64,000 nucleotides of DNA. It comes from Calliopsis andreniformis (Eukaryota > Arthropoda > Insecta > Hymenoptera > Andrenidae). Positions 48,311 to 60,029 of the stretch are shown here, piece by piece (the first letter of the stretch is position 1; each line of letters opens with the position of its first letter). The stretch spans positions 21,827,501-21,891,500 of the forward strand of contig NC_135066.1 of assembly GCF_051401765.1 (NCBI RefSeq), in the 5' to 3' direction. The translations under genes and the position numbers were made by a program. The notes under the pieces were generated by a model, which saw only the letters and a program-made list of their open reading frames with translations, did no database searches and was not told the origin of the DNA.

Positions 48311-48910
48311 AAACTGTAATCACTATCCGTTGATCTTACTTCTAAAAGTTGTTTAAAGAGTTCTTTTTTTCAAATTTTATCCCTATTCTACGTTAAGTAG
48401 TAACGTAGATACCGTTTATATAAATGCCCTTGCATTCGACAGCGATGTAGAAGTTGTTCTCTCTAAATTTGTCTTACTAAATCAAGCAAACTTTAACTCT
48501 ACTACATTTCTCTTAAAAATCTCGTTCACTACAACTAATGAACTTTTAATAGCTATATTTATCAAATTAACGAAAGTGTGCATATGAATAGAACTATTTT
48601 ACAGTTTTCTCCAAATCAAGAATACTGTTGAAAGAAGAAAAAAGATTGGGCCAAAAAAGGCCAGAAAAATTTAGAGGTCCGCTGCAGACGAGCAGTTTTT
48701 TGCCTACGCGTCATGCACCAACAAAGACAACTCCTAATTTTTAATTGTGAAAAACGAGCAAAAGTATACGTGGCTCGTTCGCGTCAAGTTTTAGCAGCAA
48801 GTTCATGCAGAGCGGCAAAGCAGGATCTGTGTCCTGCCTAGTTGTCGCGTTCGTATGTCTTTTCTTGTTTTCCCTAATTGGAAATTGGAAATTGTCCACA
48901 GACTTCTATA

Positions 48911-50549
48911 GAGGTGGGTGAAAAATCTTAGTACAATCGGTCAAGGGGTAATTCTACGTAAAAAAATAAGGAAAAAATTTGGTATTCGATTTTTTCATCC
49001 GAGACTTGCTTTCAAGAAAATCGAATTTGAAATTTATTACTTTCATTTTAGTTTATTACTTTACAATTACTGTTGGAAATGTCCTCGTTATGAACGTTTT
49101 CCTTGTACACTTCTCCTTCAACGTGTCTCCATAAGTAAAAGTCCAGGGGTGTGAGGTCCGGATACATTGGAAGTCAGTGTATCTTATCAATACGACCTAT
49201 CCAGCACGAATACTTTTCATTTAAGAAATTTAAAGCTGGTCTCGTTAAATGTGGACGGACACCGCCATGTTGAAAAATAATTTGGGTTTTGATATCTAGA
49301 AATACTTCTTCTAACGATGAAGACAACGTATCATGTAAAAACTCCAATCATCTACTTCGATTTAGGTTGTCTGGGAGAACATAAGATTTTACGATTTAAT
49401 TGTCAATTATACTTGCCCAAACATTGGCACTCCACCTCTCTTGAAAGTGAGTTTCACGATACATACGAGGATTTCTGTCTGACCGCAAATCCGTATTATT
49501 AACATTAATAATTCCATCTTGTATAAATTTGGACTCGTGTCATAAATACGTGATAGAAACCGTTGATCTGCTGCGTGACATTCGAGTAACCACTGACAAA
49601 GTTCATCTTTGGCAGATAGTCCTGTTCCAGAAGATTTTGTACTCGCGTAATGTTGTATGGATGCATATGGTTATTGTGCAGAATACGACGGATTATTTCT
49701 GTACTAATATTATGTATAGAACTAAGATTTCTTGTATTAATACTAAGTGTATCATTTACACTCTGAAGAACACTTTCTTCAATGCTGCTGTACGGTCGTC
49801 TACGACCACAATTTTCATGACACAATATAAATGAGCCAGTGTCAGCTGCCATTTGTTTCACTTTCTGTATGATTCTTCTATTCGGATGTCCGCGATTAGA
49901 ACATGTTTTGAGTAACATCTACTTGCAGCTTGCAGCAGAAGCGTTACGTCCACAAGCTCCCAAAGCGAGTAACATGTCAATTACGCTCGATTAGAATACA
50001 TAACTTAATCATTTGCAACAAACGAAACGAAATGAACTGTTATGCAGTCTGATAAATTATGACTTCTGTCAGACATGGAACTATTTCAGGATTTCTTACA
50101 GTATCCTATTTATTATCGATGTCTATATACACTAGCACGGACAGAGACAACCGGTAATAGAATACACGACAAGTAAATCTCATTGCGTAGTTGAGCAAAC
50201 ATCAAATTCGATTTCCTCGATGTTAGAATAGGACTAATCGCGACATCTCTTGCATTGCATTTGTATTTTCGATTATGTGTAATCACGTGTTCAGGATTGC
50301 AAGGTGTTATCTGTTTAATTTACTTTTCGAACGTCCTTCTCTTTTCTGCAGTCGACAAACTAACACGTGTTGTCTATATAGTAATAAAACGTGTATAATA
50401 TATATAAAAAGAAGTTGCTTCCTAACTCACTGCAAATATCCATCACTCGAAAACGAAGTCTCGGATGAAAAACTTATATACTACATTCTTTTTATCTATT
50501 TACATAGAATTACCTTCTGACCGGTTGTACTATGATTTTTCACCCACTC
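48911..50549 (-). mobile_element. DUF4817-type Tc1/mariner element, inactive
   Basis: The inverted repeats are about 48 bp: GAGGTGGGTGAAAAATCTTA at the left, and the inverse of TGATTTTTCACCCACTC at the right, continuing through the ACCGGTC/ATCGGTC block. TATA flanks both sides (48907-48910, 50550-50553), consistent with a TA target duplication. At 1639 bp it is full length for the group, with one transposase on the minus strand. Confidence 0.8.
49040..50001 (-). pseudogene. DUF4817-type transposase, broken
   Basis: The likely start is ATG at 50001-49999 (MYSNRA then a stop). A MLLALGACGRNA-like N-terminus and then an open 137-codon piece (49505-49918) follow, with HPNRRII, ESVLQSVNDTLSINTRNLS and a LEQDYLPKMNF block. 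The C-terminal half continues in other frames with QERWSANVWAS, YVLPDNLN, IIFQHGGVRPHLTR and YPDLTPLDFYLWRHV. The central catalytic aspartate expected in QHDGA is glycine here (QHGGV), and the first catalytic region carries indels. Several stops confirm decay. Confidence 0.75.
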
Positions 50550-51316
50550 TATACAATAATACACTAGAGTGCGAACTCCCCGTATTTAGCTGCAGACGAA
50601 TGTACCCAAAAAGTGTGTACTAGTCTGGTATATGTGCGATGAAAAGATGCAAGTATGTAAGTACCTACACATACATACAGCAAGTATACCGATACCTAGA
50701 GTTGCATACGGGAAATGTGTTGCATACCTTTCTACGTGGCGTTCACTGTAATCCTGATCGCATTGAAGCTGATTGAAACGTCGGTCAACATAGTTTTTCG
50801 TCAACGTGTAGTAAAAATTATTTGTGTAATTATGCGTATCAAATATGTAGTTGATCACTGCCGAAGCACACAAACCAAATGTTCAGGAATTGGTCTCTTC
50901 CAGTGAGTATTATATTATTTTGAAATTGTACGAAACATGTTTTATATTATACTGTATATGAAGCTTAACTTCTTACATTGGAAAACTTTTAGATTTTCGA
51001 TAAATGAACCACAATTATTGTCCGTATGAATTGCAATAGTGAACAGAAAAGACTGGCTACTAAATAAATTGGGTATAATTTTTGCAAAACATTTTAAATC
51101 TACTAATTTTGATAATACTCCAGAAGCGAAAGTGGACAGACTAAAGCCAGATACAATCTCGGAACTTCAGAATGCAAAATGTCAAACTCTGCCATAGATA
51201 CATGTAATAGGAATAACAATTCATATTGATATATATTATAAATATGTTACATGTACAAATGTATCAAACAGTATTTACTGCATATACCTGGGTATAACGA
51301 AAATGTTGCAGTTCCT
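50550..51316. other. Non-coding spacer
   Basis: No gene or element recognised. Confidence 0.35.
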
Positions 51317-52713
51317 TGAAAGGGGTGATTCAGAGGGTGATATGAAACAACTTTTTCCTTAGTGAAAATGTAAGATGAGGCTTCGTTAACGAGTTATTAA
51401 CGAAAAACAGCGGCCAATGAGAGCACGAGTTTGCCGCCCGAGCGACCGCAGTAGCGTTGGATACGCGCTTGGCGCTACGGTTGTACTCCGAACAAGTAAG
51501 TCGGCATGCGTCGAAGGAAATAGCATTAGTATGAAAATATTAGCATAACGTATAAACGAAAAAGCAATGCAATAAAAAAAATGAACGGAGAATTGGAGAA
51601 TTAACGTTAAAGATAGAAACATTGAAAGTAGTCTGCGTTAGATTTAAAAAATAATAATCACTAATGAATTAAATGCAATTCATCTGTAGTTTGTAAATCT
51701 ATGTCACTGGGTCACTGTACCGATCCTGGTTATCGACCGTCGAAATGGTTTATGCTAGGGTAGAATTTTTTCGGAGAAGCTCCTTCTACCCTCACATAGT
51801 TTCCCATCGTTCTATTATGAGTTAACTTTCACAACGACCGTAAGATTGAGAGAGAAAAAAATCAGTATCTGTCAAAAAAACATGTGCTTTGCAGAAGTGC
51901 ACAACGAGCACCAACAAGCAGTTTTACAAAAGCGCTCACTCCACTCTTTTACTGCCTACGTATCCAATGCTTCGAGACAGAAAACAGACACATCGTCCAT
52001 CGGTCCAAAAGGATCCGCGAAGAAGAGAAAGTCTTTTCCGTCTCCGAAGAATAAGAAAAAAGTTGTTAGCACCATGTGTCGAGTTGTCGCTGCTAGGATC
52101 AGTCTAACCACCTTATCAGAGATCAGGGTCACGCGTTTAGGTAATTTATGGCTTTATTGTTTTGGTTTCGAAGGAGACGTGATCTCGGAGTGTCCGAACA
52201 AGGAAGGTCTGAGGTGCTTAAACTACGTGGGGGTACAAGGAGAATTTTGGAAAAATTCTACCCTACCATAAACCATTTCGACGGTCGATGTCCAGGATCG
52301 GTATAGTGACCCAGTGACACAGATTTACAAGCTACAGATGAATTACATTTAATTCATTTCAATTCAATGTAATTATTATTTTTTAAATCTAACGCAGACT
52401 ACTTTCAACGTTTCTATCTTCAACGTTAATTCTCCAATTCTCCGTTCATTTGTTTTGTTGCATTGCTTTTTCGTTTATACGTTATGCAAATACTTTCATA
52501 CTAATGCTATTTCCTTCGACATATACCGACTTTCTTGTTCGGAGTACAACTGTAGCGCCAAGCGCGTACCCAACGCTACCGCGGTCGTTCGGGCGGCAAA
52601 CTCGTGCTCTCATTGGCCGGTGTTTTTCGTTAATAACTCGTTAACGAAGCCTCATCTTACATTTTCGCTAAGGAAAAAGTTGTTTCAAATCACGCCCTGA
52701 ATCACCCTTTCAT
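51317..52713. mobile_element. Long-TIR element (about 460-bp arms), family T
   Basis: The left arm runs 51317-51795 and the right arm about 52245-52713, inverted and near-collinear from TGAAAGGG through GAGGCTTCGTTAACGAGTTA, GCGCTACGGTTGTACTCCGA and ATGAACGGAGAATTGGAGAA to TAGGGTAGAATTTTT. The loop (51796-52244) is GC-richer and contains part of a 141-codon frame that I cannot assign. No clear target duplication was found. A lone arm lies at 18697-19190. Long arms are typical of foldback or Mutator-like non-autonomous elements, but I cannot choose. Confidence 0.75.
51846..52271 (+). other. 141-codon ORF in the loop of element T, unrecognised
   Basis: ATG at 51846. Basic, lysine/serine-rich middle (SAKKRKSFPSPKNKKK, a nuclear-signal-like stretch) and a tail that runs into the right arm. 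No family recognised. It may be chance, although a loop ORF of this length in a long-TIR element deserves a search. Confidence 0.2.
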
Positions 52714-53450
52714 CCGCGAATATTGTAACACCATGCGAGGGTATCGTTGAATAACACTAAACCTGTTTACTCTTTACAATCTAGAGGGCAAGTCAAAACG
52801 CGCTGTTTCGTCGTAAGCGGAAAAGGGCAATAAATAAGGAGAAAGTTGGTGGTCGGGCGTTCGTTTATTTTGGCCTACAATTAGGATTGCCTGTCGAAAG
52901 CTCGTTGACAAAAGTGGACGGGCTCGCTGTCCTTGTATGGGGTCTGGACAAGCTCACAGCTTGCTGACGTAACCGAGATTTCCTGGGAGAATTTTATCCC
53001 CCTCCTGCAGCACTCGGCGACGATAACAAGTCATGCCTTAAGTGTGACTACCAATTAGGTCCCAAATTTTCCGCCAAGAAAGCTGGCTCCACCCACACGG
53101 AGGCTGCGAGACAGGTGCATTTTCAGAGATTCGTTAGATTCGTTGCAACTTTCTACCAGAGAACATCAACAAAGGACACATTTGTATCACAATTACAAGT
53201 GTAATAACACCTTCACAATCCTAAACCCTCTTCGACGCCATTAAATTGCCGTCGAAGGCGTAGTAGCTGCACGCACAAAAGTGTACTTGCGCACGTGTGT
53301 CGCGACAAAGTCGAATACACGGAAACACACGCCCTATAAAATTTCGGAGCAGAAAGGGATAATGTCCGATTAATCTTCTGGTCCAAATCCACACACGAAA
53401 AAACTACACACGCTATTATATGTCTTGGCGTGAAATTTGAAGGAACCTTT
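52714..53450 (-). repeat. Inverted partial copy of repeat family X, split by a solo LTR
   Basis: The reverse complement matches about 54110-54335 of the full copy: CGAATATTG, CGAGGGTATCGTTGAATAAC and TTTACAATCTAGAGGGCAAG (52717-52803), then AGAAAGGGATAATGT and TTAATCTTCTGGTC (53328-53450). The break between the two parts is the LTR at 52804-53327. It abuts the right end of element T. Confidence 0.65.
52804..53327. mobile_element. 524-bp solo LTR
   Basis: Starts TGTTTCG and ends CGGAAACA, giving the inverted termini TGTTTC/GAAACA. Flanks are CGCGC (52799-52803) and CACGC (53328-53332), a 5-bp target duplication with one mismatch. An AATAAA lies near 52830. It interrupts repeat X, whose homology resumes directly after it. 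The family is unknown. Confidence 0.7.
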
Positions 53451-53517
53451 GTGGTTGGCAGTTTGGGATACGCTGTCATTTCAGATCGGCAGCGAAGATC
53501 ATTATGTTACCAAAGGC

Positions 53518-54660
53518 AATTGAAGGTGAAGGTTAGTGTCATAAACCGATTATGAACGTTGCCTTATGCAAGCAATAAGTGACTATTCAGAGTTGGTTAT
53601 TTAAAAGTGCGAGTATCATGTCGTCATAAAATAGGATATGATATTTTACATTTCAACATGTATCCACGTGTTGATTTATTGGAAATTCCGTTAATTTAAA
53701 TATCAAGAAGATACCTCTACCTCTATCAATATTTGGCAATATTCGATCAGGAAAGCAAAGGCCGCTGGCAATTACTGTAATAGTCGTAAACGTCGATCGC
53801 GATTGGACTTATATAGTTAGTTTAATTTGGTTTACAGAAATCATTAAAATCAGGAATTTCAATGTAAAATAGTGAAGAACTTTCCTTGCGTATCGACTCG
53901 GTTTTCGGAGAGCCTAAGCCTTCAGTAAAGCTAAAGGTCTTGGAAAAAGACACAGGTACCTAAGAACAGCAGGTGTTGTGGAGGATTCTTTACAAGTTTT
54001 TCAAAAAGCCGCAATTAGTTTTTTCGCATGTTTGTGCAAATATTCGTGATACGTCCCGAGTTCTCTTACAAATGTAATCCTTTTCTTGCGATATTCCCGT
54101 TGTGTGTGCGGTTTTCCTTCAAATTTTACGTCAAGACTGATAGTAGCGGCTGTAGATTTTTCGTCTGTGGATTTAGACCAGAAGATTAATCGAAGGGTGG
54201 ACACATTATCCCTTTCTCCTTCGAAATTTCATCGGGCGTGTTTTAACTTGCCCTCTAGATTGTAAAGAGTAAACAGGTTTAGTGTTATTCAACGATACCC
54301 TCGTATGGTATTTCAATATTCGCGTTAATTTAGATGAAGATGAGCATATTAACCCTTTCTGTCTCATAGTGCATGTTTTGCGTTGGCCTATGGATTGCAA
54401 CGAATAGACAAGATTACTGTGATTCAATGTAGTTAATAAATTTTAATTGAATTCTGGATCCTGTGCCCTTTTTGAGTGTCGTAAAGTTTCCGATCACCTT
54501 TTTGACAGCGAGTGACCTCTCTACTCTCTCACGTCAGTACGATACTGCTGTTCGAGCAATCACTGCTCGAGGCCTTTACGCGGACTCATTTCTGATGATT
54601 TTCACCACATTTTTAGACGCTTATAACTAACAAACGAAGCCCTAAATAACATATCATTAT
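53518..54660 (+). repeat. Repeat family X, copy 1 (about 1.1 kb)
   Basis: Direct match to 60030-61165 over most of its length: ATGTATCCACGTGTTGATT, GAGAGCCTAAG, CTTCAGTAAAG, ATTCGTGATACGTCCCGA, TTTTAACTTGCCCTCT, TTTTGCGTTGGCCTATGGAT, AAAGTTTCCGATCACCTTTT and TTATAACTAACAAACGAAGC. No ORF is conserved between copies, so it is probably a non-autonomous element. Ends were not resolved. Confidence 0.75.
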
Positions 54661-54887
54661 TCTTGATTTTCGTCTTATTTTGATTCATGGAACTACATCT
54701 TTAAATGTCTCCTACCTGTAGCCGAATACCCTATGTACCAAATTCGAAAGTTGTAATGCTTCGTAGACACAAGCTAGCAGTCTAGTATTATATAAGTCTG
54801 TAGAATTGTCCGTATTGCCACAATTTACGGTGACGAATTGCCTTTGCGGGAAAAAAGTACCCGCCTGAAGCGGTCCCAGCCAGAAAT

Positions 54888-54900
54888 TAAAAAAAAAAAG
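54888..54900 (+). repeat. A-run after a possible retroposon 3' end
   Basis: An A-rich tract follows AGCGGTCCCAGCCAGAAATT, which could be the 3' end of a retroposed copy. Only the tail is suggestive; no coding part was recognised. Confidence 0.2.
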
Positions 54901-55047
54901 AATAAAAATAAGAGAAATGAAGTTTATTTTCCTTTATTTGGCCCGTTCCTGATAATATAGGCATTCTGCATCTAACAGAATGTATCAGGACGGGCAACTA
55001 CACTTGACCTGGTCATTCTAATATCGGGTTGGCCTGGTCAAATGTAG

Positions 55048-55362
55048 TTAAACTCTCCTGTGAAGGATTCGAGTGAATTCGTTCCTATACAGGAGCCTGC
55101 AAGAGACCGAGCCGTTGTGCTGGTGATCCCGCCTGCCTGTGGCCCCCGCTGGAACGTTGCCCCCCCCTGAGCCGATATCTGATATCGTCACGGAGGGGGG
55201 GGGGGGGGGGGGGGGGGTAGTAACCAAGTGGATCACTTCCCTATTGGGACGGTCTTCCCTTTGAGTGATCCTGTAGGAAGGTTTTCCAAGTTTGGCGTCC
55301 ATGGATTCCAGACATGTGTGCAACCCTTGTCGGTGGATTAAGCTCCGAACACCGGCCGACAT
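55048..55362 (-). other. 104-codon GC-rich ORF over a G tract, unrecognised
   Basis: ATG with a fair context at 55362-55360 (MSAGVRSLIHRQGLH). It runs through REDRPNREVIHLVTT into a proline run coded by the C strand of the 23-G tract. It is GC-rich against an AT-rich background. No family recognised. It could be a retroposed 5' region or an exon. Confidence 0.2.
55195..55217 (+). repeat. G23 homopolymer
   Basis: Twenty-three uninterrupted G. A C7 run lies 35 bases upstream (about 55161-55167). A second tract of the same length is at 61284-61306. Confidence 0.9.
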
Positions 55363-57880
55363 GGGCGCAAGCCTCGTTCGGGATGCTCACTTTGGCTTGC
55401 AAGCTTTAAATACATTCAATGTTTTCTTTTATTTCTTTAGTATAGTTCTTCAGTATGATTTCTTTCTATTTCGGAACGCTCATCAAGTGGTGAATTGTTT
55501 TTCTCTACTTATTTTCTCATAGTTACTGTTGATATTGGGCTTCAGCATCAGCTAGTGTCCCTATCAAGCAGTGACGAGGACTTACGTGTAAAAATGCCGA
55601 TCGGTTTGACAAAACGTAATTACGGTATTCCGCGTGGAAGCATCGAAGAATGAGGTTGCCATCCCCATCCCGCGGAAACCACTCCTGCTAGAAATCCATT
55701 TTACGCATCGCTGTCATTGTAATTTCTAACGAACAGCCGATACATTTTAGCGCGGCTTATCTGAATATCATACTACTACAGCTGAGAAGCTCTCAAAGAG
55801 AAACCTGTTACGATCAAAAGAGAACATTTTAAAATAATGCGATCGTCCTGCCTGTTTTATTTCATTCTTAAATTTGACTAGTTCGATTTAAACTTAAATA
55901 GAATAGAACCTCGATCAATTGAACCTTAATTATCCACATATTCTGTTATTCAAGATTTCAATTAATTGATGTATTAATGATACAAAAAAAATCGAGAGTA
56001 GGACTTGAATCATGATTTAATCAGTGTTATGAAATTTAGAAAATGAGTTATCACATGGACACTTTAATTTCAATTTTGAATTCTATACTTATATATATTT
56101 ATCAACATTTTATACAATAAATAGGCATACAAACATTAATTTATAAATTTACAGTGTTTGGATAAAAGTGTCAAATTTTCTGGAAACGCTTAATTAAATA
56201 CAAATTTTCACAAATTTCTTTGACTTGTAATTGCAATATTCTAATTCAATGCTTTGAGGTTTCATGAATTTCATACCTTTAATTTCTAAATATTTGTATA
56301 CCTATGTTTCTGATATGTATGTATCAGGATAAATGAAAATGCTACGATGAATGTATGCATCACGGATTAAACTTCTTGTCAGAAACACATTTTTGATATC
56401 AGTATACGGGTTACATAAAAGTAATTAGAGTTTTAACGCAAAAATATGAAGTGTACGTAAATATACATGTGATTACTATTGTATGTATTTCTATAATTAT
56501 ATCTTTAAGTATTTTTCGTTATTTCAACTCATAAACCTGTTTACAAATATCAACCATAGTAGATATTTTATGCTTAAATTGATATAAACAGCAATGATGT
56601 GTTGAGCGTTGTCCAGATCACTTTTCCTCAAATGACATATAGCGAAGGGATTGCAATTTCGTGACACCGAAGTATCACGATACTTTGAAATGCCCTCATA
56701 AAACAAGCGATTCTCCGGGAAGCTATGAACTTGGTACGAGCCTATGAGCCTACGAAGTGATATGAAACTTGCCCGATGATGCTTTACGCCCTACCTTATC
56801 TGTGTTATTCTTTTTTACGAGTTCATTGCGGCCAAGTAGTTAAGTTTGAAACCTCTTTTGGAGGAAACTTTTTATTGAAACAATCGATCTGATTCCAAAA
56901 CTAGGATTCGTTGAAGAAGAGTTAAAGAACATTGAAACATACAGATAAATATAGTTGTTGCTGTTTCTAGAAAACTATGTATTTATTTTCAGTCACTTCT
57001 ACTTAAATCTAAGGAATGGTGACTATGCATCCGTCATTCATATTATAATCTGAAGTATTGTAACTCAAACACTGTTTTTTGGTATCATTTTAAACTAAAT
57101 ATTCAACGTTTACACGATAACTGTTCTACTCTATCATAGACTTCGCAGTTACACTTAAAACTGTGACAGATTTATTACATACATGCATTCACAAGCAGGT
57201 TTCATTCCCATATTTTGCTATCTCGATCCTGATTAAAACGATCACAATTTACATTTCAGTAGCTGTAAAATGTGTAGCATTTAAATTAGAAAACACATGC
57301 TTCCTAATAACATTACTCTTAGTGGCATTTTCATAGCACTTCTATTGGTGAAAACGTTTCAATTTTTAAACATTAATCACGAATTTACACATTTATGTCC
57401 GAAAATTAGCAGAAAAAATTAGTCAGTGATTGACAAAACAGCTGTCGTGATTCAGGAAAGTAAAAGCGGCACTTAGAATCGGATTCAGTGGAGTTAGTTC
57501 GAAATTCCTAGGAGCTGCAGGGTGAAGAGATTAGCGAGTGGCGGTAATAACGAAGCTGGGCCAACACTGCGACGGTGGCCACTTAAAAAAGGGACAACAA
57601 AAGAAGGAGTAAGCCCCCGTTCGCGGCCGCTAAGATATATTTCTGGTTCGTGGGGAAGGTGACAGAAAGAGGTGTGCGAGAAAAAGCTCCGGAATGACAA
57701 GGATGAGAAAGGAAAGGACAGATGAGGAGGAAAACTCGAGCACGCGAGAAAAAGACAGGCTTGGTGAGACAAGAGTAAGGAGTACGTGTGGAAAGACAGC
57801 AAAGAGGAGCGTCCTAACTGCTAAAGTGCTCCCGGTTCTCCAGATTCTCTCTGCCGCTCTCATCCCGTCTGTCCCTCTCC
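55363..57880. other. Non-coding stretch
   Basis: No gene recognised. Pyrimidine-rich frames near 57494-57863 look like upstream promoter sequence, not coding. Confidence 0.3.
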
Positions 57881-57897
57881 CACGATGCCCGGGAGGC

Positions 57898-57940
57898 TAT
57901 TTAAGAGTGAGAGATTCTTAAAGCACGACCGCTCAGTTTC
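57898..57940 (+). promoter_or_regulatory. Candidate TATA/Inr core promoter
   Basis: TATTTAA at 57898-57904, followed by CTCAGTTTC with the initiator A near 57935, close to the insect Inr consensus TCAGT. The spacing of 31-37 bases is acceptable. The region is GC-rich relative to the window. The downstream gene is not recognised except for a short ORF at 58107. Confidence 0.35.
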
Positions 57941-58106
57941 ATAACGAAGCAAACAGCGCCAGTGGGCGGTTACGTAACACGGTCCGCTTTTAATTTCTTT
58001 GTCGTTTTATTGCTCGTGAAAAAACGCTACTTGACAGTCCACCGAAAGGACCACGCGGGAGGAAAGGCAAGAGGGATCGCTAAAGAAAAGGCGAACGGAA
58101 ACAGAA

Positions 58107-58202
58107 ATGGCAAAGAAAAAGACAGAGTGGATTCTGTTGGCATTCCACTTGGTCGGTTTCCTTCCTGCCAAACTTTTCCCTTCGTCAAGCCAAGAAGCTT
58201 GA
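58107..58202 (+). CDS. Possible 31-codon ORF with signal-like N-terminus
   Basis: ATG at 58107 in a good context (AGAAATGG) encodes MAKKKTEWILLAFHLVGFLP and ends at TGA 58200-58202. Basic residues followed by about 13 hydrophobic residues resemble a signal peptide. It lies 170 bp below the candidate promoter. It may be the first coding exon of a secreted-protein gene whose donor I cannot place, a true micropeptide, or chance. Confidence 0.2.
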   Translation: MAKKKTEWILLAFHLVGFLPAKLFPSSSQEA

Positions 58203-58599
58203 AATAGGACTGTTCAGAATTGAAACATGCATTTAGTGTTGTTGAAATAAGTTTTAAGTCCTAAGATTTGAAAACTCGACCCAGGATTGAAGCCTTAAGC
58301 CCCGGAACTCTTTGGATTTGAACCGTGAGGTATAAGAATTACATGTGTACATACTGTATATTTTTATTAAAGTTTGAAACATTCTACTAGTTATTGAATC
58401 AATTTGATGTTAATTAGTCTAGTTAAAATAGGCTCCGCCTATGGTCTCTCAAAATTCAAGTTTAAAGTTCAGAGTTAAATTAAGACAAAGCGAACAAGGT
58501 ATATTAAAAAATTGTTATTAATTTCATTACTTTAAGTAAAAAGTGTTTAGAGGAATTGAAGCTTCAATTTTACTGCTTCGAAACCTTGAGATTCAGATG

Positions 58600-58680
58600 A
58601 TATCGGTCTGAAAAGTGCAGCTTTTAAGGTTAAAATTTATAGCTGCAAAGACTCAAGCTTTATACCTACATCACTACCTG
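58600..58680 (-). repeat. Short dispersed repeat (TAGTGAT family), copy 3
   Basis: The reverse complement reads TAGTGATGTAGGTATAAAGC and continues with AACCTTAAAAGCTG, matching 5987-6060. Confidence 0.45.
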
Positions 58681-59732
58681 TATACTGTGTGAAACCTGCT
58701 GGGGATCCAGAAATGCGGTGGAATATTGTTCCAATAAATTAAGAACTGAACTAATTAATAAATTAAGACCATTAAAATCTGTCAAGTGAGTTACATATTT
58801 TTTTTTTTCATAGAATTGGTGACTCTGACTAGAAGCTTTTGGCAATTAGATGCTAAGACAGATTGTTACCTTTGGCAAAACTAGTAATATAAGCTTTCTT
58901 CGTATTTGGAATATCCCGACGTTACCCCATATTAATTTTTGATTAACTATATCGTTTAAAAAAGTTGTCCTAACGCATACCATAAAATATTTAAATATAT
59001 ACCAATAAAGAAAACTTCTTTTAAATAAATTCTGTACAATTTGCAATGTGTTCACTTATTTCCATTTTAGTTTACTTGATAGTTACGGTACTATTGATTC
59101 AAGCGATTGCAAGATCGACATTGTGATGTGCATAGTGCGTTCGCGTTGGTGGGCGGTAATTTCTTTGCTCAAACGTTACGCACGTCAACAGTACAATTAA
59201 AAGTGAAATAAAGTAGTTACTTCACTTGCAATGATAAAATATTTTGTAGGTCCGTTTTCATCTAATCCTAAGAAAGCCCCGGAATGAATATTTGTTCAAA
59301 GGAAGGTGGAAGCTTTGTATGAAGTCTTCTCCGATGAATGACTCTGAATTGCGGTTGCAATGTATGTGAAAATCTAGATATTCTGTTTGATATACGGGAG
59401 ACTGGAGTAAATTGGAACATTTCTTCAGTTTTTGATTTGTGCAATCCCTATTCGTGTTAATTACTTAATAAAAAAATATTAAAATATGCTTTCGTTTTTT
59501 GTCTTTACATATTCTAAAGGAAGATTTCAAAAATGCATACAATATAAAGTATAAAATATTTTCTAAATGATTGCAAAACGTATCAATTTACCCCACTGCG
59601 GGGTAAGTTGATATTGTTCTGAAGCAAGGTAATATTTATGTAAAATACCTTAACGGATTGTTAATAACTAACTTTACTACTTAATATGTTATTTAATTAT
59701 GTTTGTTATAACATAACTGTAATTTAGTTGGT

Positions 59733-59840
59733 CCTACGAAAATTACCAACACAAATTTCCCCGACACGGTTTTTACCGACAACATTTCACAGTCTCCAGA
59801 TTTGACCGACAATAACTTTCGCCGGCAACGAGTTGTTTTT
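59733..59840 (+). repeat. CCGAC repeat, second copy
   Basis: Shares ACACAAATTTCCCCGACACG and TTGACCGACAATAACTTT-like text with 17607-17720 in the same orientation. Confidence 0.65.
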
Positions 59841-60029
59841 TCAATAAAATTTTGAACCATTTCTAGAGAAATTAAAGAAAGGAGTTCAATTAAAAATCGT
59901 CAAAACAAGTTGATACACAGTATTAAAGGAACTGTAGGGTCACCGCAAAACCGCAGCAGGCTCAGAAGGTAATAATATTGCAATTGCTTATTAAGATTCA
60001 AGAACAATTTCGAGATCAACCCGTTTGAA

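Larger units (their letters stand above)
58203..60029. other. Non-coding stretch with two short repeats
   Basis: Contains the TAGTGAT-family copy at 58600-58680 and the CCGAC repeat at 59733-59840. No gene is recognised. Confidence 0.35.

Noticed and set aside
57494..57863. Minus-strand serine/phenylalanine-rich frames
   Set aside because: They come from a purine/pyrimidine-biased tract upstream of the candidate promoter, not from codon structure.
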